64,000 nt of DNA, taken from the NCBI RefSeq assembly GCF_003858635.1, contig NZ_RQJO01000009.1, forward strand, positions 124,001-188,000, in the 5' to 3' direction. Shown here piece after piece: positions 31,220 to 38,641 of this stretch. The stretch is from Larkinella rosea (GTDB taxonomy: Bacteria > Bacteroidota > Bacteroidia > Cytophagales > Spirosomataceae). The translations under genes and the position numbers were made by a program. The notes below the pieces were generated by a model that was given only the letters and a program-made list of their open reading frames with translations, had not been told where the DNA came from and ran no database searches. The stretch's first letter is position 1, and every line of letters starts with the position of its first letter.

Positions 31220-34200
31220 TACGCGACTTTGACGGATAACCGCAGCAGGAATTCATCCATTTCGATTTCCGTCGCGTTGCCGTTCAGATCGCTGACCAAC
31301 TCCAGCGACAACGCCTGTACTTCCTGACAAATGTAGTCCCGGTGTGTTTCAATCGCGCTGGCCAGAACATCGTTCGGGCCTTCAGCCCGGTTTTGCTCCA
31401 ACTCGATCCGAATCTTATCCGTGACGTCGAAATTCTGGTCTTTCCGCAGATTCTGGATGCGGTTGATGAAGTCGCGGGCAATGCCTTCCTGACGCAATTC
31501 GGGCGTGATGGTCACGTCCAGCGCCACCGTCAACCCATTCTGGCTGGCGACAATCCAGCCCGGCACATCCTCCGTCCGAATCTCCACGTCAGCCATTGTG
31601 ATCTCCCCGATAGCCAGTTGCATGCTTCCGGCGGCTTCGAGTTTGCGGATATCGTCTTCGGTCATCGTGTTGATCGTGGTCGCTACGTCCTTCATCATCG
31701 GACCAAATTTCGGTCCCAGCGTTTTGAAGTTGGGCTTGATTTTCTTCTTCAGAATACCGGACGCATCGTCGATAAACTCCACAGATTTTACGTTTACTTC
31801 CGACTGAATGATGGGTGAAACGTGCTCGATCTGCCGCCGGGTGGTTTCGTTCAAAACCGGGATCAGGACCTTCGTCAGTGGCTGGCGAACCTTAATTTTG
31901 TGCCCTTTCCGCAGCGAGTGAACCAGCGAACAAATGTCCTGACCCAGTTGCATGGATGTCTCCAGGTCGCTGTCGATCAGGGCGGTTTCTGCTTTCGGAA
32001 ATTCCGTGAGGTGAACCGACAATTCGGCTTCTTTGGTCAGGTTGCGGTACAGCCAGTCGGCGTAGAACGGAGCAATGGGCGACATCAGTTTTGAAACCGT
32101 TATCAGACACTCATGCAGGGTTTCGTAAGCCGCGCGGGTGTCTTCGGTTAATTCGCCCGTTGCGGTTTTCGGGGCATTCCAGAAACGCCGGCGTGAAAGC
32201 CGGACGTACCAGTTCGACAACTGGTCGTTAACAAAATCCTGAACTGCCCGCCCGGCTTTGGTCGGGTTATAGTTCTCAAACTGCTGTTCCACTTCCAGCA
32301 CCAGCGATTGCAGTTTCGATAGAATCCAGCGATCCAGTTCCGGCCGCTGATCAACGGGAATCGTGCGCACACCGTCGAAATCGAACTGGTCGAGGTTGGC
32401 GTACAGCGCGAAGAACGAATACGTATTCGAGAGCGTTCCGAAAAACCGGCGCTGTACCTCAGCAATGCCGTCGATGTTGAATTTCAGGTTGTCCCAGGGC
32501 TCGGCGTTGGTAATCATGTACCAGCGCGTGGCGTCGGCGCCGTAGGTTTCCAGCGTCGCAAACGGATCGACAGCGTTCCCCAGCCGCTTCGACATTTTGT
32601 TGCCGTTTTTGTCCAGCACCAAACCGGTCGAAACCACATTTCTGAACGCGACCGACGAATCATTTTCGCCATCCATGCGGCCGAGCATGGTCGAAATGGC
32701 GTGGAGCGTAAAGAACCAGCCACGCGTCTGATCGACCCCTTCGGAAATGAAATCGGCGGGGTACGCCTTATCAAAGACGTCCTTGTTCGCGAACGGATAA
32801 TGCCATTGGGCGTAGGGCATGGCCCCCGAATCGAACCAGACGTCGATCAGATCGGTTTCGCGTTGCAGCACTTTACCAGACTCCGAGACGAGGTAAATAT
32901 CGTCGACATAGGGCCGGTGGAGGTCATAATCGCCCGTTGCCAGATGGTCCAGATAGGCTTCATTTTGTGCTTTTTGCACGTCTGATAACAGGCCGGAAGC
33001 AATGGCTTTTTCAACACCGGTTTTCAGCTCGGCAACGGAACCGATGCAGATTTCGTCGCCGGTTTCGTTGCGCCAGATCGGCAGGGGCGTTCCCCAAAAC
33101 CGGCTGCGGCTCAGGTTCCAGTCAACGAGGTTTTCGAGCCAGTTACCAAACCGCCCGGTTCCGGTGCTTTCGGGATTCCAGTTGATGGTTTTGTTCAGCG
33201 CCACCAGTTGGTCTTTCACCGCTGTCGTTTTGACAAACCAGCTATCGAGCGGGTAATACAAAACCGGTTTGTCGGTCCGCCAGCAGTGCGGATAGGGGTG
33301 TTCGTATTTTTCAACGTGGAACGCCTTGCCTTCAGCCTTCAGTTTGATGGCAATCAGAACGTCCGTCGGTTTGAACTCCGGAGCTTCCTGTTCTTCGTCG
33401 GAATAATATTGCTCTTTCACGTAGCGGCCGCCGAATTCACCGATTTCTTTCACGAACTGGCCGTGTTTGTCGACAATAGGCACCTCTTTTCCGTTCTCGT
33501 CCTTCACCATGATGGGCGGAATGCCGTTTTGCTGGGCAACCCGGAAGTCATCAGCACCGAAGGTCGGGGCTGTATGCACCACGCCCGTACCGTCTTCAGT
33601 TGTCACGAAATCACCGAGGATGACGCGGAAAGCTGGCGTTTCGGGCTGAACGTAGGGGAGGAGTTGCTCGTATTCGATTCCGGCCAGTTCCGACCCATTA
33701 AACTCGCCCACGATCGTCCACGGAACCAGCTTTTTGTCCGAAGCCGCATACCCTTCAAAATCGCCGTCCCGTCCTTTTTCGTTGAACCAGCGACCCAGCA
33801 AGGCTTTTGCCAAGACCACATTCACCGGTTCATACGTGTACGGATTGAATGTTTTCACCAACACGTAGTCGATATCCTTCCCAACGGTCAGCGCCGAGTT
33901 GGCGGGCAGGGTCCAGGGGGTGGTCGTCCAGGCGAGGATGTAGGTAGAAGGGGGAAAGGAGGAAAGGAGGAGGGGAGGAGAGGAGACCGTATCCGTTCCT
34001 CCTTTATTCCCTTCCTCCACTTTCCCTTTGATCTTAAACATCGCCACAATTGTGGTGTCCTTCACGTCTTTGTACGTGCCGGGCATGTTCAGTTCGTGCG
34101 ACGACAGACCGGTTCCGGCTTTGGGCGAATACGGCTGAATGGTATACCCTTTGTATAATAATCCCTTGTCGTAGAGCTTCTTGAGTAAATTCCAGACGGA

Positions 34201-34686
34201 TTCGATATACTCGCTCTGGTAGGTAACATACGGATTTTCCAGATCGACCCAGTAGCCCATTTTTTCGGTCAGGTCGTTCCAGAGGTCCGTGTATTTCATG
34301 ACGGCTTCCCGGCACTTTTTGTTGTATTCCTCAATGCTGATGCCGCCTTCAGATTCGGGTTTGCCGATGTGATCTTTCGTGATTCCGAGTTCTTTTTCAA
34401 CCTGCAACTCAATGGGCAAACCGTGGGTATCCCAACCGCCTTTGCGTTTTACCTGAAAACCCTGCAGCGTTTTGTACCGGCAAAAAATATCCTTGATCGC
34501 CCGCGCCATGACGTGGTGAATACCCGGTTTTCCGTTGGCCGACGGAGGGCCTTCATAAAACGTGAATGTCGGTCGGCCCTCGCGGGTTTCGACGGACTGT
34601 TCAAAGACGCGATTGGCTTTCCAGAAGGCTAAAACGGCATCGCCAACCTGCGCGTAATTCAGGTTCTTATGTTCTTTGTAACTCAC
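31219..34686 (-). CDS. ileS: Isoleucine-tRNA ligase
   Basis: Class I synthetase charging and proofreading tRNA-Ile. The HIGH region is PSANGKPGIHHVMARAIKD, the CP1 editing domain has AWTTTPWTLPANSA and later GTGVVHTAPTFGADDF, and the KMSKS loop is GNKMSKRLGNAVDPF; a long C-terminal anticodon and DUF5915-like part follows. The start is set to GTG 34686 (1155 residues): no ATG is near, and the TTG at 34716 lies inside the -7 promoter box. In the editing domain a stretch of about 25 residues rich in Ser and Pro (PPLLLSSFPPST and flank) is encoded by a purine/pyrimidine inverted repeat (33947-34029), see separate entry. Confidence 0.97.
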   Translation of the reverse strand: MSYKEHKNLNYAQVGDAVLAFWKANRVFEQSVETREGRPTFTFYEGPPSANGKPGIHHVMARAIKDIFCRYKTLQGFQVKRKGGWDTHGLPIELQVEKELGITKDHIGKPESEGGISIEEYNKKCREAVMKYTDLWNDLTEKMGYWVDLENPYVTYQSEYIESVWNLLKKLYDKGLLYKGYTIQPYSPKAGTGLSSHELNMPGTYKDVKDTTIVAMFKIKGKVEEGNKGGTDTVSSPPLLLSSFPPSTYILAWTTTPWTLPANSALTVGKDIDYVLVKTFNPYTYEPVNVVLAKALLGRWFNEKGRDGDFEGYAASDKKLVPWTIVGEFNGSELAGIEYEQLLPYVQPETPAFRVILGDFVTTEDGTGVVHTAPTFGADDFRVAQQNGIPPIMVKDENGKEVPIVDKHGQFVKEIGEFGGRYVKEQYYSDEEQEAPEFKPTDVLIAIKLKAEGKAFHVEKYEHPYPHCWRTDKPVLYYPLDSWFVKTTAVKDQLVALNKTINWNPESTGTGRFGNWLENLVDWNLSRSRFWGTPLPIWRNETGDEICIGSVAELKTGVEKAIASGLLSDVQKAQNEAYLDHLATGDYDLHRPYVDDIYLVSESGKVLQRETDLIDVWFDSGAMPYAQWHYPFANKDVFDKAYPADFISEGVDQTRGWFFTLHAISTMLGRMDGENDSSVAFRNVVSTGLVLDKNGNKMSKRLGNAVDPFATLETYGADATRWYMITNAEPWDNLKFNIDGIAEVQRRFFGTLSNTYSFFALYANLDQFDFDGVRTIPVDQRPELDRWILSKLQSLVLEVEQQFENYNPTKAGRAVQDFVNDQLSNWYVRLSRRRFWNAPKTATGELTEDTRAAYETLHECLITVSKLMSPIAPFYADWLYRNLTKEAELSVHLTEFPKAETALIDSDLETSMQLGQDICSLVHSLRKGHKIKVRQPLTKVLIPVLNETTRRQIEHVSPIIQSEVNVKSVEFIDDASGILKKKIKPNFKTLGPKFGPMMKDVATTINTMTEDDIRKLEAAGSMQLAIGEITMADVEIRTEDVPGWIVASQNGLTVALDVTITPELRQEGIARDFINRIQNLRKDQNFDVTDKIRIELEQNRAEGPNDVLASAIETHRDYICQEVQALSLELVSDLNGNATEIEMDEFLLRLSVKVA
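33947..34029. repeat. Purine-rich inverted repeat inside ileS (element g)
   Basis: On the + strand a run of ggaaagg/ggagg units (33947-33985) is followed 12 bases later by the near reverse complement (cctcctttattccc, cttcctcc, 33998-34029). The pattern of a palindrome built of short tandem repeats is that of the intergenic elements, but here it lies in frame within the ileS editing domain just before AWTTTPW. Confidence 0.8.
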
Positions 34687-34713
34687 GATCGTACGGGGAT
34701 TTGAAATCAAGCG

Positions 34714-34721
34714 CAAAGATA
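34714..34721 (-). promoter_or_regulatory. Promoter -7 box for ileS
   Basis: Reverse-strand TATCTTTG followed by CGC matches the Bacteroidota -7 element. The expected transcript start near 34707 leaves about 20 bases before GTG 34686 and excludes the TTG at 34716. Confidence 0.6.
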
Positions 34722-35131
34722 CGGATTTTTAAAGTGCGTAGCAGCGAATCGCTCAAAGTAGAATCTTTTGATGGGAAGGATTCACACCGCTGACGTATAG
34801 TAATAGGAACAGAAACGTTCGGGCAATGGAATCTGCTTTACGAGGTTTTCGCCTGGTTTGAAAATGGATTTGGATTGCCAAAGAGCGAATCCCGGATCGG
34901 CTGGTGACAAAATGGTAAGAAATGGGCTGTATGCGGCTCGTTGGCTTGTCGGGCAATATCCGGTGGAATTGAAACTATTTTCTACAAAATTATCCCTATT
35001 TTGGCATTAACTTTGTGCGGATTTCCTTGGAAACGAGGAACAAAAACTAAATTGCATCAGAAGCCGGTTAATGCTCAACCAGAAGGTCTGCATCTGATTA
35101 ATGCGAATTTGTTTCATTAATATGGGATGGC
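34722..35131. other. Divergent intergenic region ileS / sigma-like gene
   Basis: About 410 bases without a convincing gene. It holds the ileS promoter at its left edge, a + strand -7 box at 35008-35015, and an AT-rich leader of about 110 bases before the sigma-like gene. Short frames here have no family resemblance. Confidence 0.6.
35008..35015 (+). promoter_or_regulatory. Promoter -7 box for sigma/anti-sigma pair
   Basis: TAACTTTG followed by TGCGG matches TAnnTTTG exactly. The start codon is about 115 bases further on. Confidence 0.5.
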
Positions 35132-35584
35132 ATGAATGAATTTGATCGATCAAATGGGAATGGGGCCTTACGGCAACAACAAACTCCTGTTGATCAGCGA
35201 GCCTTATACGATCGCTTTGGCGCAATGGCTTACGGGGTTATCCTGCAAATACTCCCGCAAACTCATTTAGCTCAGGAAGCTTTATTGCAGGTCTTTACAT
35301 CCACACAACTAGCTTCATTTTCGAATACAACGGTCAATCCTGCTATCTCGATTATCCGGGTAGCGCGTTCCAAAGCACTGGAATTGAAAGGGAGGTTGAT
35401 GGAACGGGATACGGCCTGTCAGGAACCATTTTCGTCCACCGGAAGTTACTCACCGGAGTCTGTTTTTGATTTATCATTTCGTCAGGGATACTCATTTGAA
35501 GTAATTTCCGAACAATCGGGCCTGTCAAAACCAGAGTTGCTAAAAGCCGTTCGTGATTTTATTCATGTGTTTCGCAGATCGTAA
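35132..35584 (+). CDS. Reduced sigma-70 (ECF)-like protein
   Basis: 150-residue protein resembling a shortened ECF sigma factor. Region 2 is recognisable in RALYDRFGAMAYGVILQILP and LAQEALLQVFTSTQLASF, where ECF sigmas have LYDRYG and AEDVLQEVF. Region 4 is suggested by SFRQGYSFEVISEQSGLSK followed by ELLKAVRDFIHVFRRS. Conserved acidic and aromatic residues of region 2.3/2.4 are weak, and the protein is shorter than usual (about 165-190). It sits 12 bases upstream of a membrane anti-sigma-like gene, the classic pairing. It may be a diverged functional sigma or a sigma-like regulator. Confidence 0.65.
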   Translation: MNEFDRSNGNGALRQQQTPVDQRALYDRFGAMAYGVILQILPQTHLAQEALLQVFTSTQLASFSNTTVNPAISIIRVARSKALELKGRLMERDTACQEPFSSTGSYSPESVFDLSFRQGYSFEVISEQSGLSKPELLKAVRDFIHVFRRS

Positions 35585-35596
35585 TTAGGTAGAAAA

Positions 35597-36079
35597 TTGG
35601 ATATTCAGCAATATATAGCGAGTGGCGTTTTAGAAGCCTATTTGTTGGGAATAGCCTCCGAAGAGGAACAGCACGAAGTCCAGCAGATGAAGGTGCTTTA
35701 TCCGGAAATATCCTCCGCAATAGACGATCTTGAAGTGGTCATTGAATCATATTGCCTTGAAAATTCAGTTCCACCACCTACGGGCACCTGGGAGCTGATC
35801 GAGGCCCGAACCGTTCGCCGGGATATTAAAAAGCGGGAAAAAAGCAATGACGATGGCAAAACCGCCGAACCTCAACCCGAAAAACCGGATTACTTAGAAG
35901 TTGCCTTTAGCGATACCTACATTCGCGTCCATAAATACTGGCGCATCGCTTTCGTTGCCGTCTTTATTCTATCCAAGATCTTTCTGATTGCCGGTTTGTA
36001 TTATTACTTCAAAGCCGACAGCCAGAATCAGGAAATCGAACGCCTGAAAACCGTCATTCAACAGCAATCCACGCGCTGA
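35597..36079 (+). CDS. Membrane anti-sigma factor-like protein (short)
   Basis: 160-residue partner of the sigma-like protein. The N-terminus MDIQQYIASGVLEAYLLGIASEEE, here starting with TTG, is the pattern of Bacteroidota RskA-type anti-sigma factors, with a helical cytoplasmic domain (EVQQMKVLYPEISSAID, then PPPTGTWELI). One membrane helix, IAFVAVFILSKIFLIAGLYYYF, lies at about 117-138. The usual large periplasmic RskA domain is absent: only a short coiled-coil-like tail (SQNQEIERLKTVIQQQ) follows. So it can hold a sigma but has little outside the membrane to sense with. Confidence 0.75.
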   Translation: MDIQQYIASGVLEAYLLGIASEEEQHEVQQMKVLYPEISSAIDDLEVVIESYCLENSVPPPTGTWELIEARTVRRDIKKREKSNDDGKTAEPQPEKPDYLEVAFSDTYIRVHKYWRIAFVAVFILSKIFLIAGLYYYFKADSQNQEIERLKTVIQQQSTR

Positions 36080-36110
36080 TTTCCCGGTTCTGTTCAGCCT
36101 GCCACCTCTT

Positions 36111-37163
36111 TTACGGATTCGGCCATTGCCCATTCTGAATCTCCGTCAGTTTTAAGTTGGCCGGGTCCAACACCACGTATTTTATTTTTTTCCGGTGATG
36201 CGTGTAGGTAATGTGCACCAGCCCGTCGCGGGTTTGGATCACCGCCGGATACGAAAATTCACCACCGGGCTCGTTTTCCAGCACCACAGCCGCCTGCCAG
36301 CGTTTGCCATCGGGCGATACGGCCACATTGAGCGGTGAGCGTCCTTTTGGGGTGTGGTTATACACCAGCAATTGCCGGCCGTCTTTCAAGGTCACGGCAT
36401 CCGTTCCGGAGTTGGGATTGGGCAATTCCGTGGGTTTCAACGCCGTCCAGTTCGTGCCGCCATCGTCCGACCAGGATTCCAGCACTTTCTTGTTTTTACT
36501 GCGGCACAGCAACTGCAACCGCCCGTTGGGATGGAACAGAATACTGGGCTGAATGGCACTGAATTCCTTGCCATCGTTGAGGGCAGCGGTTTTTTGCCAG
36601 GTTTTGCCACCGTCGGTGCTGCTTTCCATGTGTAACCGCCAGCCGTTGTCTTCGCTGCTCGACGGGCAAAGCAATTTGCCGGAAGCCAGCAACACCGGTT
36701 TGTTCTTGATCGGACCTACAATGCCGTCGGGCAGCCGCGTGGGTTTCGTCCAGGTTTTACCACCGTCGTCCGAACGCATCAGCATGCCCCACCAGGTCGA
36801 AGGACTGGGGCCGACTTTATAAAACAGGAGCAGCGGGCCTTTGGGCATCTGAAATAAAACGGGGTTCCAGGTCGGTTGCCGGGGGCCGGTGGCCTGAATC
36901 CCGTTGGCCAGTTCGACGGGTGCCGTCCAGCCCGAACCGGTTTTGCGACTGAACCAGATGCCCACATCGGGATCGCGTTCATCCGTGCCGCCAAACCAGG
37001 CCGCTACGACGCCCTCGGGTGTTTCGGCCAGCGTCGACGCGTGACAGGATGGGAACGGTGCGGTTTCATAAATAAACTCGGATTTAACAACGCCAATGGC
37101 GGTTTGGGCCATGACAAAACCGGGGAACAGGCTGATCAGGAAACTAAGAACTCGAATTTTCAT
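36111..37163 (-). CDS. Exported BNR-repeat sialidase-like protein
   Basis: Six-bladed beta-propeller related to exo-alpha-sialidases (GH33-like) with three Asp-box repeats (SDDGGKTW, STDGGKTW, SDDGGTNW). Signal peptide MKIRVLSFLISLFPGFVMAQ. Typical of the Bacteroidota 'exo-alpha-sialidase' group with FPSCHASTLAETPEG near the start and GGEFSYPAVIQTRDGLVHITYT near the end. 350 residues. Whether it cleaves sialic acid is unknown: many of these act on other sugars. It follows the lipase-like gene by 80 bases. Confidence 0.86.
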   Translation of the reverse strand: MKIRVLSFLISLFPGFVMAQTAIGVVKSEFIYETAPFPSCHASTLAETPEGVVAAWFGGTDERDPDVGIWFSRKTGSGWTAPVELANGIQATGPRQPTWNPVLFQMPKGPLLLFYKVGPSPSTWWGMLMRSDDGGKTWTKPTRLPDGIVGPIKNKPVLLASGKLLCPSSSEDNGWRLHMESSTDGGKTWQKTAALNDGKEFSAIQPSILFHPNGRLQLLCRSKNKKVLESWSDDGGTNWTALKPTELPNPNSGTDAVTLKDGRQLLVYNHTPKGRSPLNVAVSPDGKRWQAAVVLENEPGGEFSYPAVIQTRDGLVHITYTHHRKKIKYVVLDPANLKLTEIQNGQWPNP

Positions 37164-37243
37164 TGAAACGAAATGCGGTTTTTGAAAGGGTTAGGAAGTT
37201 GAATTGATTGTAAAATTGGCTAAGCGGTTTTACCGGAAAACCG

Positions 37244-38329
37244 TTATTTCAGGCGGTTTCCGAGAAACAGGTAGGGTTTCAGCAGGTGGTTTTTGAACAA
37301 CTGCTTTTCCTCGACCGGAAACTGCTGGTAATACGTTTCGTCGGCATCCAGCACGATGGTTTGTCCCGCCCGAACGAAATGACTGCTCGGGAAATAGGCG
37401 GCTGGCTGATAATCCGGCAGCGTTTTTCGAACGATCTTGCCGACATAGCCACCCAGGGTCTTTTGATACCGCCGTTGGGCTTTGCGGCTCGGTTTGTCCA
37501 GCTTGTTAAAGACGTAGTTGAGGGCCAGCCGGTTGATGAATTTCTGTTTTTTGATGGCCTTTTTGAGGGTCGTAAACGGATTGGTCAGGTTGAAGTCGTC
37601 GGTCGTTTGCACCGTCATCGGAAATTCGGGCACCCAATCCGCCGAGTTCACTACGTTGAAAGCCCAGCCGCCCTGGGTCATCACCTCGTAATCGTAGGCA
37701 TACGAAAGGTTGCCCGGTTTGGGGGCGGCAATGCAATAGGTCTTAAACTGCAGATCGGCGGGCAGGCGGTTTCCCAGCAGACTATGCAGATACGAATTCA
37801 TTAAAAAGGAAATGGCCCCGCCCTGGCTGTCGCCGGTGATGATAAACTCCTTCGTTCCTTTCTGAATGCAGGAATCCAGTTTGGGAAGTATGTCTTTGGC
37901 GAGATAAACCGTACCAATGAGCCAACCGGCATGTACCCCCGCCCGTGGATTTTTGGCCAGTTTGTAGGAAACGGTTTCCGTCGAACTCAGTTTAATCTGG
38001 CCCGCAGCGGGTACCATCGCGGCATGGAAGTTTTCTACCCAACCCAACGGATCGAGCGTCGTTCCCCGAATGCTGATGATACCGACGCCGTCGTCACGCT
38101 GCCAGAGTTCCCATTTGTTGTCCAGGCCGACGGTGGGCGAGCGGTATAGTTTCTTGCATCGCTGGGGCAAATCAATCGTTACGGAGTCGACATGACCAGC
38201 CGCTACCCGGAGCATTTCGATGAATTCAGCTTTTTCAAAACCGGGTTTCAGCCGGTTTTGCTGGGCCGATGCGGAACCGGCTACCAGTCCAAGAAGCAAA
38301 ACCGGGAAGAGTAGAAATCGTGTTTTCAT
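37244..38329 (-). CDS. Exported class-3 lipase-like protein
   Basis: Alpha/beta-hydrolase of the fungal-type lipase_3 family. Signal peptide MKTRFLLFPVLLLGLVAGSASAQ. The nucleophile elbow is FIITGDSQGGAIS (Gly-Asp-Ser168-Gln-Gly), preceded by the oxyanion-region GIISIRGTTLDPLGWVENFHA. Catalytic Asp and His are likely in VVNSADWVPEFP and near PSSHFVRAG. 361 residues; secreted or periplasmic. Substrate unknown (lipid or other ester). A TATAGTTTG box about 70 bases upstream may be its promoter. Confidence 0.85.
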   Translation of the reverse strand: MKTRFLLFPVLLLGLVAGSASAQQNRLKPGFEKAEFIEMLRVAAGHVDSVTIDLPQRCKKLYRSPTVGLDNKWELWQRDDGVGIISIRGTTLDPLGWVENFHAAMVPAAGQIKLSSTETVSYKLAKNPRAGVHAGWLIGTVYLAKDILPKLDSCIQKGTKEFIITGDSQGGAISFLMNSYLHSLLGNRLPADLQFKTYCIAAPKPGNLSYAYDYEVMTQGGWAFNVVNSADWVPEFPMTVQTTDDFNLTNPFTTLKKAIKKQKFINRLALNYVFNKLDKPSRKAQRRYQKTLGGYVGKIVRKTLPDYQPAAYFPSSHFVRAGQTIVLDADETYYQQFPVEEKQLFKNHLLKPYLFLGNRLK

Positions 38330-38577
38330 CGGGAAAACTGGTTAGTAGAAACAGTTTATAGTCGAACGTTTATGGTTCATTGGCAGGTGATTAGAGTCCC
38401 AAACTATACACTTTATCCGATAAACAAATGAAACGGCTTATGGATCGGCAACGGAAGGGTTGGTTGCAAGATACAGGACATTCCGAAAGGTGCCGGTTTT
38501 CCAGACAACTTTTTCTTTCCGTCGTGCTGAAAACCGGGTATTTTGCTGACGGTTTTTTCTCAAAACCACATAAACAA

Positions 38578-38624
38578 AAACCGCCGGGCTGTAAAGCGAT
38601 TTCTCCCTTACAGCCCGGCGGTTT
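38578..38624 (-). terminator. Terminator of the SusCD-esterase-CocE operon
   Basis: A perfect 17-bp stem (accgccgggctgtaa and its complement) with a 13-base loop and A-rich flank on the + strand, giving a U-run on the reverse-strand transcript. It lies 18 bases after the CocE-like stop codon. Confidence 0.85.
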
Positions 38625-38641
38625 GTTTATTCACAAAACGC

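Noticed and set aside
33947-34029. Intein or intron in ileS
   Set aside because: Only about 25 residues, no splicing motifs, no frame break; a short palindromic insertion fits better.
33208-34158. 316-codon frame opposite ileS
   Set aside because: Antisense shadow of IleRS catalytic and editing domains; no recognisable domain.
34753-34956. 67-codon frame upstream of ileS on the reverse strand
   Set aside because: No family pattern, lies in a promoter region, poor composition for a gene.
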